Position numbers and translations under genes: made by a program
Notes under the pieces: generated by a model
Database searches by the model: none
What the model was told of the DNA's origin: nothing
What the model saw: the letters and a program-made list of their open reading frames with translations, nothing else
Assembly (NCBI GenBank): GCA_035533095.1
Contig: DATLUM010000014.1
Coordinates: 1-42,810 of the forward strand
Reading direction: 5' to 3'
Origin: Acidimicrobiales bacterium
GTDB lineage: Bacteria; Actinomycetota; Acidimicrobiia; Acidimicrobiales; Palsa-688
DNA: 42,810 nt
In this document: piece after piece, positions 23,693 through 32,332 of the stretch
Numbering within the stretch: the stretch's first letter is position 1
Layout of the letters: each line of letters begins with the position of its first letter

Positions 23693-26600
23693 AGTTCAAC
23701 AACTGGCCCGTGCTCCGCCAGGCACTCGGCGGCGACCGGCTCGGCCGCGGTCACGCCGTCAAGTCGTCGACCTCCTTGCACCTCAGCCCCCGCATCGCCG
23801 AGGCCGACAAGATCGCCAAGTCCGTCTGCCCCTACTGTGCAGTCGGCTGCGGGCAGAACGTGTTCGTCAAGGACAACAAGGTGGTGCAGATCGAGGGCGA
23901 CCCCGACTCGCCGGTGAGCCGCGGCCGGCTCTGCCCGAAGGGCTCGGCCAGCCTCCAGCTGACCACCGGGTCCTCGCGCCGCTTCGAGGTACTCCACCGC
24001 CGGCCCGGTGCGCACGACTGGGAAGTCCTCGACCTCGACAAGGCGATGGACATGGTCGCCGATCGGGTGATCGAGACCCGCAAGCGCACCTGGCAGTGGC
24101 GCGACGAGGAGGGCCGCGACGTGCGCCGGACGCTGGGCATCGCCAGCCTCGGCGGCGCCACCCTCGACAACGAAGAGAACTACCTGATGAAGAAGCTCTA
24201 CACAGCGTTAGGCGTCATACAGGTAGAGAACCAAGCCAGAGTTTGACACTCCTCCACCGTCCCCAGTTTGGGGACATCGTTTGGTAGGGGAGGAGCCACA
24301 ACCTTCCAGCAGGACCTCCAGAACGCCGACTGGATCGTCATCGAGGGGTCCAACATGGCCGAGTGCCACCCGGTCGGCTTCCAGTGGGTGATGGAGGCAA
24401 AGGCGCGCGGAGCGAAGGTCATTCACGTCGACCCGCGTTTCACGCGTACCAGCGCCGTCGTTGACCTCCACGTGCCGCTGCGCGCAGGGACCGACATCGC
24501 TTTCCTCGGCGGGATCATCAACTACGTACTGCAACACGACAAGTACTTCCGCGACTACGTGGTCGCGTACACCAACGCGCCGACGATCATCAACGAGGAC
24601 TTCCGCGACACAGAGGACCTGGATGGCATCTTCTCGGGTCTCAACGAGGAAGAGCGAAGCTACGACTTCCACACCTGGATGTACGAGGGCACCGAGGTGC
24701 AGGCGGCCTCGGGTCAGCGCGAGCAGGAGTACCAGGACCGAGCTGAGGGCGGCGGCCAGGACGGCGGCCAAGGCCAGGACGGCGGCGGCAAATCCCGTCA
24801 GGCCACCTCTTACCAGGCCGGCAGGGGCGAGTCGCACGGCTCGGGCGGTGTGCGCGTCGCCGAGGGGGGAGAGCGCGACGAGACATTGCAGCATCCCCGC
24901 TGCGTGTTCCAGATCCTGAAGCGCCACTACTCGCGCTACACGCCGGAGATGGTGGAGCAGATCTGCGGCGTGCCGCAGGCCACCTTCCTCGAGGTGTGCC
25001 GCACACTGGCCGACGACGCCGGCCCCGACCGCACGGGGGCGTTCTGCTACGCCGTCGGCTGGACCCAGCACACCGTCGGCGTCCAGTACATCCGCACGGC
25101 GGCGATCCTCCAGTTGCTGCTCGGCAACATCGGGCGTCCCGGCGGGGGGATCATGGCGCTGCGCGGCCACGCCAGCATCCAGGGGTCGACCGACATCCCG
25201 ACGCTGTACAACCTGCTGCCGGGTTACATCCCGATGCCACACGCCCACCACGACGAGGACCTCGAGACATTCCTGGAGGGTGCGTCGACGGACAAGGGCT
25301 ACTGGGGCGACATGAAGTCGTACATGGTCAGCCTGCTCAAGGCGTACTGGGGCAGCGCGGCCACACCCGGCAACGATTTCTGTTTCGCATACCTTCCCCG
25401 TCTCACCGGCAGCCACAGCACGTACGAGACGGTCATGGCCCAGATCGACGGGACGTGCAAGGGCTACTTCATCTGGGGTGAGAACCCGGCCGTCGGGTCC
25501 GCCAACGCGAAGATGCAGCGGCTCGGCATGGCCAACCTCGACTGGCTGGTCGTGCGCGACTTCTCCCTGATCGAGTCGGCGACGTGGTGGAAGGACGGAC
25601 CCGAGATCGAGTCCGGCGAACTGAAGACCGAGGAGATCATGACCGAGGTCTTCTTCTTCCCGGCCGCGGCTCACACCGAGAAGAACGGCAGCTTCACCAA
25701 CACTCAGCGGATGCTGCAGTGGCACCACGCGGCCATCGAGCCGTACGGCTCGGCGCGCAGCGACCTGTGGTTCGCGTACCACCTCGGGCGGATCATCCGT
25801 GAGAAGATCGCTGCGAGCGGTGAGGATGCGGACGACCTGAACCGTCCCATACTCGACCTCACCTGGGACTACCCGATCGAAGGGTCCATCGCCGAGCCGT
25901 CCGCCGAGGCGGTGCTTGCCGAGATCAACGGCTGGGACGCCGACGGCCAGCCCCTCGCCTCCTACGAGCATCTCAACGAGGATGGCTCCACCGCCTGCGG
26001 TTGCTGGATCTACTGCGGCGTCTACGCCGACGGGATCAACCAGGCCGCGCGGCGCAAGCCCGGCAAGGAGCAGAACTGGATCGCCAACGAGTGGGGTTGG
26101 GCGTGGCCCGCCAACCGCCGCATCCTCTACAACCGTGCCTCGGCCGACCCCGACGGCAAGCCGTGGAGCGAACGCAAGGCCCTGGTGTGGTGGGACGAGG
26201 AGAAGGCCCAGTGGTCCGGCCACGACATCCCCGACTTCTCGAAGTCGAAGTCGCCGTGGCACCGCCCACCGCCCGACGCGCGCGCAGCGGAAGCCCTGTC
26301 CGGTACCGATGCGTTCGTGATGCAGGCAGACGGCAAAGCGTGGTTGTACGTCCCGGCCGGCCTGACCGACGGTCCGTTGCCGACCCACTACGAGCCGCAG
26401 GACTCGCCGGTGCCGAACCTGCTGTACTCGCAGCAGCGCAACCCGGTGCGCCAGGTCTTCAACCACAAGCACAACCGTTACCACCCGAACCCTTCGGCGC
26501 CGGGGTGGCAGTTGTTCCCTTACGCGATCACCACGTACCGCCTGACCGAGCACCACACCGCCGGCGGGATGAGCCGTTGGGTGCCGTACCTGTCGGAGCT

Positions 26601-27003
26601 CCAGCCCGAGATGTTCTGTGAGGTCTCACCCGCGCTGGCGGCCGAGCGCGGCCTGGAGCACAACGGGTGGGCGACCATCGTCACAGCCCGCAACGTGATC
26701 GAGGCCCGGGTGATGGTCACCGATCGGATCCCGCCGCTGCGGGTCAACGGGAAGGTCATCCACCAGATCGGCCTGCCGTACCACTGGGGGCCCAACGGCT
26801 ACTCCACCGGCGACGCCGCCAACGAGCTGGCCTCCATCTCGCTCGACCCCAACGTGCACATCCAGGAGGTGAAGGCGTTCAGCGGGGACATCCGCCCCGG
26901 TCGCCGGCCGCGCGGTCCCGGCCGGGTAGCGCTCGTGGACGAGTACATCCGCAGGGCCGGTATCGACGAGAACACAGGGACGGAGGTCACTGGTGGCCAT
27001 TGA
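23689..27003 (+). CDS. fdhA: Selenocysteine formate dehydrogenase, catalytic alpha subunit
   Basis: 1104 residues with TGA (24244-24246) read as Sec186. Upstream the frame ends GVIQVENQARV and downstream it continues HSSTVPSLGTSFGRGGATTF, exactly the ARV-(U/C)-H-SST active site of formate dehydrogenases. N-terminal 4Fe-4S ligands are C47, C50, C54 and C82 with the electron-relay Lys84 in LCPKG. The long middle and C-terminal parts match Mo/W-bis-MGD oxidoreductases (IVIEGSNMAECHPVGF; GYFIWGENPAVG; NGKVIHQIGLPYHWGPNGYS). A Gly/Gln-rich insert lies near residues 340-400. No twin-arginine signal is seen. It oxidises formate to CO2, passing electrons to the FdhB Fe-S chain. GTG start with GAGGAGG 4 bases upstream; it overlaps HHE by 4 and fdhB by 11 bases. 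Confidence 0.95.
24249..24295 (+). promoter_or_regulatory. Bacterial SECIS element in fdhA
   Basis: The upper hairpin starts 12 bases after the Sec TGA: GTCCCC (24259-24264), loop AGTTT (24265-24269), GGGGAC (24270-24275), 17 nt overall as in the minimal E. coli element, with a G in the first two loop positions. An outer stem CTCCTCC (24249-24255) pairs with GGAGGAG (24289-24295), and ACC with GGT lies between. Distance and shape fit SelB recognition. The E. coli bulged U is not present here. Confidence 0.85.
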
Positions 27004-27853
27004 CATCGGGCTTCTCGAGAGGGGCGACCCGGCTCAGTGCAGCGGCTACGCGGACGCGCCGCCGCGCATGGGCTTCTTCACCGACACCTCGGTGTGCATC
27101 GGGTGCAAGGCGTGCGAGGTCGCGTGCAAGGAGTGGAACCACGTCCCCGAGGACGGCCTCAACTTTACGGGCATGTCATATGACAACAGCGAGGGTCTCG
27201 GTGCCGACACCTGGCGGCACGTGGCGTTCATAGAGCAGAGGCTGCTCGCCGGTGACGGGCCGGGCGCCGGTGGTGCGGACGGTGCCGGGGTGCGGTGGCT
27301 CATGTCCTCCGATGTGTGCAAGCACTGCACCCACGCAGCCTGCCTCGACGTGTGCCCGACGGGCTCGTTGTTCCGGACCGAGTTCGGGACCGTCGTGGTG
27401 CAGGAAGACATCTGCAACGGCTGCGGCTACTGCATCCCGGCGTGCCCCTACGGCGTGATCGACCAGCGCCACGGCGACGGGCGGGCATGGAAATGCACGC
27501 TCTGCTACGACCGTCTCAGCGTGGGCGCCGAACCCGCGTGCGCCAAGGCCTGCCCGACCGACTCGATCCAGTTCGGCCCTCTCGACGAGTTGCGCGAGCG
27601 TGCGCAGCAGCGGGTGACCCAGCTGCACAACGCCGGCGTGACCGATGCCCGGCTCTACGGCGAGGACCCCGACGACGGGGTCGGCGGCGACGGTGCCTTC
27701 TTCTTGTTGCTGGACGATCCCGAGGTGTACGGGCTGCCACCCGACCCGGTCGTCACCACACGCGACCTGCCGGCGATGTACAGGCGGGTGGCTGTCGCCG
27801 CCGGCGCCTTGGTCTCCGCGGTAGCCCTGGCGTTCGCAGGAGCCAGGCGATGA
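26993..27853 (+). CDS. fdhB: Formate dehydrogenase iron-sulfur beta subunit
   Basis: 286 residues from GTG 26993. Four cysteine groups, CIGCKACEVACKEWN, CKHCTHAACLDVCPTG, CNGCGYCIPACPYG and CTLCYDRL…CAKACPTD, give four 4Fe-4S clusters, as in FdnH/DmsB-type electron-transfer subunits. A single C-terminal hydrophobic helix (VAVAAGALVSAVALAFAG) anchors it to the membrane. It would carry electrons from FdhA to the membrane subunit. The start overlaps the end of fdhA, and the stop overlaps the next ATG (ATGA), so translation is coupled. Confidence 0.93.
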   Translation: MAIDIGLLERGDPAQCSGYADAPPRMGFFTDTSVCIGCKACEVACKEWNHVPEDGLNFTGMSYDNSEGLGADTWRHVAFIEQRLLAGDGPGAGGADGAGVRWLMSSDVCKHCTHAACLDVCPTGSLFRTEFGTVVVQEDICNGCGYCIPACPYGVIDQRHGDGRAWKCTLCYDRLSVGAEPACAKACPTDSIQFGPLDELRERAQQRVTQLHNAGVTDARLYGEDPDDGVGGDGAFFLLLDDPEVYGLPPDPVVTTRDLPAMYRRVAVAAGALVSAVALAFAGARR

Positions 27854-28896
27854 GCGGGGCCGTCACCAAGGAGGGGATGCAGGACGTCCGCCCGGGCCGC
27901 GAAGCGGTCAGCGAGGTCCAGGGATCCGGGGGGAAGAGGCCGCGGTCGCGCGGTCTTGGCCGCGGCGACGGCGAGCAGCCGGTTGTCGGGGACGCGACGT
28001 TCCGCTCGTATTACGGCAAGCCGATCATCAACAAGCCGGTGTGGGAAGCGCCGGACATCGCCGGCTATCTCTTCCTCGGCGGCCTCGCGGGCGCCAGTTC
28101 GGTGATGGCGGCGGGCGCGGCGGCGACGGGCCGGCCGGCGCTCGCCCGGGGGTTGAAGGTGACGAGCACCGCCGCGGTCGCGCTCTCCGGCGTCGCCCTG
28201 GTGCACGACCTGGGGCGCCCGGCCCGGTTCTTCAACATGCTGCGGGTGTTCAAACCGACGTCGCCGATGAGCGTCGGGTCGTGGTTGCTGGCGGGTTACG
28301 CGCCGTTCTCCGCGGGCGCCAGCTTCAGCGCGGTGACCGGTCTCCTGCCGGCGATCGGGGCGGTTGGCACCGCCGGCGCAGCGCTCATCGGCCCGGTCGT
28401 CGCGACCTACACCGCAGCGCTCGTCTCCGACACCGCCGTGCCGGCATGGCACGACGGGCATCGCGAGATGCCCTTCGTGTTCGCCGCCTCCGCGCTGAGC
28501 GCGGCGGCGGGCATGGGGATGCTGGCGGCGCCGATGCCCGAAGCCGGGCCGGCCCGGATGCTCGGAGTCGTCGCCGGCGCGGCGGAACTCGGTCTGCTCG
28601 ACGTGATGAAGCGCAGCATGGGCTTGGCCAAGGAAGCGTTCACGGCGAGCGAGAAGGCGCACCGCTACGAGCGGGCGGCGCAGATCGCCACTGGCATCGG
28701 GATCGCCGCCGGCGCCGTGTTGGGCAAGCGCAGCCGGATCGCCTCGGCTGTCGCCGGCGCCGGCCTGCTCGTCGGGTCCGCGCTGAGCCGCTTCGCCATC
28801 TTCGAGGCCGGTCTCGAGTCGGCCGAGGACCCCCGCTACACCGTCGTCCCGCAGCGCCGGCGGCTCGAGTCTCGTGTGTCTTCTGAGATCTCGTGA
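27850..28896 (+). CDS. NrfD/PsrC-like membrane subunit of the formate dehydrogenase
   Basis: 348 residues from the ATG at 27850. After a ~55-residue soluble, basic N-terminus comes SYYGKPIINKPVWEAPDIAG, then YLFLGGLAGASSVMAAG, typical of the NrfD family that binds menaquinone. About eight hydrophobic helices follow (LKVTSTAAVALSGVALVHDL … PVVATYTAALVSDTAVPAWH). It anchors FdhAB and probably passes electrons to quinone. There is no FdnI-type di-heme cytochrome gene, so this is the NrfD-type form of the complex. It is the last gene of the fdh transcript, followed by a strong palindrome. Confidence 0.88.
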   Translation: MSGAVTKEGMQDVRPGREAVSEVQGSGGKRPRSRGLGRGDGEQPVVGDATFRSYYGKPIINKPVWEAPDIAGYLFLGGLAGASSVMAAGAAATGRPALARGLKVTSTAAVALSGVALVHDLGRPARFFNMLRVFKPTSPMSVGSWLLAGYAPFSAGASFSAVTGLLPAIGAVGTAGAALIGPVVATYTAALVSDTAVPAWHDGHREMPFVFAASALSAAAGMGMLAAPMPEAGPARMLGVVAGAAELGLLDVMKRSMGLAKEAFTASEKAHRYERAAQIATGIGIAAGAVLGKRSRIASAVAGAGLLVGSALSRFAIFEAGLESAEDPRYTVVPQRRRLESRVSSEIS

Positions 28897-28973
28897 GTCT
28901 CGAGTCTGGCGGCCCGGCGATCGCCGCGGTGGACAGGGCGCGAGACCTGATTACCGGCCGCGGCCGCCAGGGA

Positions 28974-29016
28974 CTGGGTAGCCTAAGTATCCCCTCAGAC
29001 CACTTAGGCTACCCAG
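28974..29016. terminator. 15-bp perfect stem-loop after the fdh genes
   Basis: CTGGGTAGCCTAAGT (28974-28988), 13-base loop, ACTTAGGCTACCCAG (29002-29016). It lies 77 bases after the last fdh stop and 200 bases before selC. It is likely a terminator or RNA-stabilising hairpin separating fdhABC from selC-selABD. The T-run after it is weak (GGGGTTT), as is common in actinobacteria. An operator role is possible. Confidence 0.65.
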
Positions 29017-29032
29017 TAGGGGTTTGGGGCCC

Positions 29033-29168
29033 GTCGCCGGCCTGCCGCCGGCGGGAAAACGGGGCCCCTGCCGTCGCGGTCGTGGGTCGGCGAGCGCGCC
29101 GTCGCCGGCGCCGGCGCTCGTCGCCGGCGCCCGGGTCACAGCGCTCGGCGCATGGTCGCCGGCCTGCC
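29033..29168. repeat. GC-rich repeats in the fdh-selC gap
   Basis: GTCGCCGGCCTGCC occurs at 29033-29046 and 29155-29168. Between them GTCGCCGGCGCC occurs at 29101-29112 and 29120-29131. The region (28897-29216) holds no convincing gene; short frames through it are arginine/glycine-rich shadows. Confidence 0.6.
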
Positions 29169-29173
29169 TCATT

Positions 29174-29204
29174 TTGATTCCGCGTAGAAAAGGGCAAGTA
29201 TTCA
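29174..29204 (+). promoter_or_regulatory. selC: Possible selC promoter
   Basis: TTGATT (29174-29179), a 19-base spacer and TATTCA (29199-29204) stand in the only AT-rich patch of this gap, just before the tRNA 5' end. The spacer is long. A small hairpin CCCCG/CGGGG (29205-29218) overlaps the first tRNA bases. Confidence 0.3.
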
Positions 29205-29216
29205 CCCCGTGTACGG

Positions 29217-29312
29217 GGAGGTGTTCGAGCGCCTGGTGGGCTCCGCCGCCTTCAAAGCGGTTGGCTGTGGAGAACCCACAGCGGCGGGTTCGATTCCCGT
29301 CCACCTCCGCCA
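29217..29312 (+). tRNA. selC: tRNA-Sec (anticodon TCA)
   Basis: 96 nt including encoded CCA (29310-29312). Acceptor GGAGGTG pairs with CACCTCC, discriminator G73. Anticodon loop CTTCAAA holds TCA at 29252-29254 within a 5-bp stem. The long variable arm GCTGTGG/CCACAGC closes an AGAAC-type loop, and the T arm is CGGG TTCGATT CCCG. The extra-long acceptor/T domain and long variable arm distinguish it from Ser/Leu tRNAs and match E. coli tRNA-Sec in size. It decodes the fdhA UGA with SelB. It ends 6 bases before selA. Confidence 0.95.
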
Positions 29313-29318
29313 CTCCCC

Positions 29319-30599
29319 ATGAACCGGCCTCCGTCGGTCGACCGGCTCGCCCGCCATCTCGCCGAATCAGGCTTCGGTGACCTGCCCGATCCGCTGCTGG
29401 TCGCGGCCGCCCGCGACGCCGTCGCTCTCTCTCCGGACGACCCCTGGGAAGAGGCAGCCGCCATTGCCCGATCCTCGAGGCAGCGGCTCCTCCAGCCCGT
29501 CATCAACGCCACCGGCGTCATCGTCCATACCAACCTCGGCCGCGCGCCGCTCTCCGTCGGCCACGACGTCCACTACGCCAACCTCGAGCTCGACCTGGGC
29601 ACGGGACGCCGCGGCGACCGCTCGTCGCATGCTTCGTCGCTGCTCGCCAGGCTTTCGGGCGCCGAGGCCGCGACCGTGGTCAACAACGGCGCCGCCGCCC
29701 TCCTCCTCGCCCTCGCCACCGTTCCCCCCGGGCACGAGGTAATAGTCAGCCGGGGCGAGCTGATAGAGATCGGCGGCGGGTTCCGCATCCCCGAAGTCCT
29801 CGCGACGTCCGGCGCACGCCTCAGGGAGGTCGGCACCACCAACCGCACGAGACTCAACGACTACCGCGAGGCGATCGGGTCCGACACCGCGGCCATCCTC
29901 AAGGTTCACACCTCCAACTACCGCATAGTCGGCTTCACCGAGTCCGCCGGCCTCCCCGGGCTCGCCGGCCTCGCGCACGAGCACGGCCTACCTCTCATCT
30001 TCGACGCCGGCTCCGGCCTCATCGACGAGGGCTGCCAGTGGCTGCCCGCCGGCCCGCCGCCGTGGCTCCGGGGCGAACCCGCTGTCCGCCAGTCGATCGC
30101 CGCCGGCGCGGATCTGGTCACCTTCAGCGGGGACAAGCTGTTCGGCGGTCCGCAGGCGGGGATCATCGCCGGCAAGGCGCCGCTCGTACAAGCGTGCAAG
30201 ACGCACCCTCTCGCACGTGCCCTGCGGCCGGGCCATCTGGTTCTTCGGTCGCTACAGGACGTCGCGCTCAGCTACCTCCGGCGCGACGCCGGCGCAACGC
30301 TTCCGCTGTGGCGCATGGCGACGGCCCCCGTCGAGGATCTCCGCCGGCGGGCCGAAGCGTTATCTCACGGCGAGGTCGTCGACTGCGCGTCGGTTATGGG
30401 CGGCGGCACACTCCCCGGCCGCACCATCCCCTCCGCCGGCATTGCCGTCGACGGCGACATCACCGGACGCCTCCGTTTGACGGACCCACCGGTGATCGCC
30501 AGGGTCGAAGCGGGCCGCACCTTCTGTGACCTTCGCACCGTGCTGCCGGAACAAGATCCGGCCCTCGCCAAGGCACTTGCCAAGGCGGTTGCCGGATGA
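29319..30599 (+). CDS. selA: L-seryl-tRNA(Sec) selenium transferase
   Basis: 426 residues from the ATG at 29319. PVINATGVIVHTNLGRAPLS, GDRSSHASSLLARLSGAEAA, VNNGAAALLLAL and the PLP lysine in FSGDKLFGGPQAG (Lys273) identify SelA. It converts Ser-tRNA-Sec to Sec-tRNA-Sec using selenophosphate from SelD. It is slightly shorter than E. coli SelA (463), with no visible gap in core motifs. The start lies only 6 bases after the tRNA CCA, with no Shine-Dalgarno. The stop overlaps selB (ATGA). Confidence 0.95.
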   Translation: MNRPPSVDRLARHLAESGFGDLPDPLLVAAARDAVALSPDDPWEEAAAIARSSRQRLLQPVINATGVIVHTNLGRAPLSVGHDVHYANLELDLGTGRRGDRSSHASSLLARLSGAEAATVVNNGAAALLLALATVPPGHEVIVSRGELIEIGGGFRIPEVLATSGARLREVGTTNRTRLNDYREAIGSDTAAILKVHTSNYRIVGFTESAGLPGLAGLAHEHGLPLIFDAGSGLIDEGCQWLPAGPPPWLRGEPAVRQSIAAGADLVTFSGDKLFGGPQAGIIAGKAPLVQACKTHPLARALRPGHLVLRSLQDVALSYLRRDAGATLPLWRMATAPVEDLRRRAEALSHGEVVDCASVMGGGTLPGRTIPSAGIAVDGDITGRLRLTDPPVIARVEAGRTFCDLRTVLPEQDPALAKALAKAVAG

Positions 30600-32332
30600 C
30601 GGTCATCGCGACCGCCGGTCATGTCGACCATGGCAAGTCGACTCTCGTACGCGCGCTCACCGGCACCGACCCCGATCGCTGGGCCGAGGAGAAACGGCGC
30701 GGCCTCACCATCGACCTCGGCTTCGCCAACACCACCCTGCCGTCGGGGGAGCAGATCAGCTTCGTCGACGTTCCTGGCCACGGCCGCTTCGTAGCCAACA
30801 TGCTGTCCGGTGTCGGCTCGGTCGACGCGTGCATGTTCGTCGTCGACGCCAACGAGGGATGGCGCGCCCAGTCGGAAGAGCACCTGCGGATACTGGAACT
30901 GCTCGGGATGCGCGCCGGGGTGATAGCGATGACCAAGGTCGCATCCCTCGACGAGGACCTGACCACGCTCGCCGCTGAGGAGATCACCGAGCACGTGCAA
31001 GGCACGTTCCTGCAGGACGCGCCCGTCGTCGCTGTCGACGCGCCCGCGGGCCGCGGGATTGACGACCTCCGCCAGGCACTCGACCGCCTCGTCTCGTCGC
31101 TTCCGCCGGCGGTCGACGGATCGAGGCCACGTCTGTGGGTCGATCGTTCGTTCTCGATCCGCGGCGCAGGGACGGTGGTGACCGGCACGCTGCTGGGAGG
31201 CTCGCTGTCCGCCGGTGACGAACTCGTGATCGAGCCGGGTGCGCGCAGGGTTCGCGCGAGAGGGCTGCAGAGTCACAACCAACCCTGCGATCACGCAGGT
31301 CCGGGCCGGCGTGTCGCGGTCAACCTCACCGGCGTGGAGGCCAAGGAGATCCGTCGAGGGCAAGCTCTCGTGCGCCCGGACCAGTGGCACGTCACCGCGG
31401 CCGTCGACGTCTCGCTCAGCGTTCTCGACGCGTCGCCGCAGCCGGTCACCAACCGCGGCGCGTTCGCTGTCCACCTCGGCACCGCGGCGTTGCCGGTTCG
31501 CCTGAGGCTGATCGGCTCGCGTGACCAGATCGCTCCAGGGGAAGACGCACCCGCGAGGATGTGGCTCCTGGCAGGTCACCGGGTCACCGCTGTCCCCGGC
31601 GACCGCTTCGTCTTGCGCGAGCTCGGCCGCGGCCAAACGATCGGCGGCGGCGTGGTACTCGACGTCGACCCCGTTCTTCCGGCGTCGAAGGCGGATCCCT
31701 CCCTTTCGGTGGAGCGCGTCGTGGAGGAGCGTGGGTGGGTGCGTGCTGATCACCTGGAGCGCCTGACCGGCCGCCCCGCCACACCAACCGTCGGGGCCTG
31801 GGTCGTGGCGCCGGCGGCCGAGGCCAGGGCGGCTGCACGTATCAGCGAGCTTTGCGAACACGCCGGCGCCGGCGGGGTCGACCTGGCACAACTCGGGGAG
31901 ACCGAGCTGGCACTGCTGCACAGCGGCATCGACGGCGTCACGGTTTCGGGGCCCAAGGCATACCTCGATTCGCTGGTGCCTCGTGGAATCAGCGAGCGCG
32001 CGTCAGCGGTCCTCAATCTCTTGGAGAAAGACAGCATGTCTCCGCCGGACCTCCCCGTCGAGGACAGGCGCTCCCTGCGCGAGCTAGAGGCGACCGGGCT
32101 GGCGACTCAAGCGGGTGAGATCTGGTTCGCGTCCTCCGCAGTGGAGGCCGCTGTCGACCTGCTGCGCGCGCTGCTGCGTGCGAAGCCCGACGGCTTTACG
32201 GTCTCGGACGCCCGCCAGGTGCTCGGTACGTCGCGCAAGTACGCGCTGCCGTTGCTCGCGCACCTGGATGCCAACGGCATCACGCGTCGTAAGGGGGACA
32301 CCCGTGTCGCGGGACCGAGGATGGGTCTGTGA
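30596..32332 (+). CDS. selB: Selenocysteine-specific elongation factor SelB
   Basis: 578 residues. GTP-binding motifs AGHVDHGKST, RGLTIDLGFA and DVPGHGRF sit in the first 80 residues, followed by EF-Tu-like domains II-III (RSFSIRGAGTVVTGTLLGG). The C-terminal winged helices end with SRKYALPLLAHLDANGITRR, the conserved SECIS-binding repeat. It brings Sec-tRNA to UGA codons next to SECIS hairpins. The length is close to E. coli SelB (614). It overlaps selA by 4 and selD by 4 bases, so it is translationally coupled. Confidence 0.95.
   Translation: MTVIATAGHVDHGKSTLVRALTGTDPDRWAEEKRRGLTIDLGFANTTLPSGEQISFVDVPGHGRFVANMLSGVGSVDACMFVVDANEGWRAQSEEHLRILELLGMRAGVIAMTKVASLDEDLTTLAAEEITEHVQGTFLQDAPVVAVDAPAGRGIDDLRQALDRLVSSLPPAVDGSRPRLWVDRSFSIRGAGTVVTGTLLGGSLSAGDELVIEPGARRVRARGLQSHNQPCDHAGPGRRVAVNLTGVEAKEIRRGQALVRPDQWHVTAAVDVSLSVLDASPQPVTNRGAFAVHLGTAALPVRLRLIGSRDQIAPGEDAPARMWLLAGHRVTAVPGDRFVLRELGRGQTIGGGVVLDVDPVLPASKADPSLSVERVVEERGWVRADHLERLTGRPATPTVGAWVVAPAAEARAAARISELCEHAGAGGVDLAQLGETELALLHSGIDGVTVSGPKAYLDSLVPRGISERASAVLNLLEKDSMSPPDLPVEDRRSLRELEATGLATQAGEIWFASSAVEAAVDLLRALLRAKPDGFTVSDARQVLGTSRKYALPLLAHLDANGITRRKGDTRVAGPRMGL

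Noticed and set aside
24208-26556. A 782-codon open frame on the minus strand opposite fdhA
   Set aside because: It is a high-GC shadow of the strongly supported fdhA frame; its translation is R/V/G/L-rich without any domain.
24268-27003. A separate gene starting at 24268 after the TGA
   Set aside because: The frame is continuous with the upstream part, the TGA falls at the Sec active site, a SECIS follows and the Sec machinery is adjacent. The TTG at 24268 is inside the hairpin.
30365-31921. A 518-codon minus-strand open frame opposite selA/selB
   Set aside because: Shadow frame; SelA and SelB on the + strand are unambiguous.
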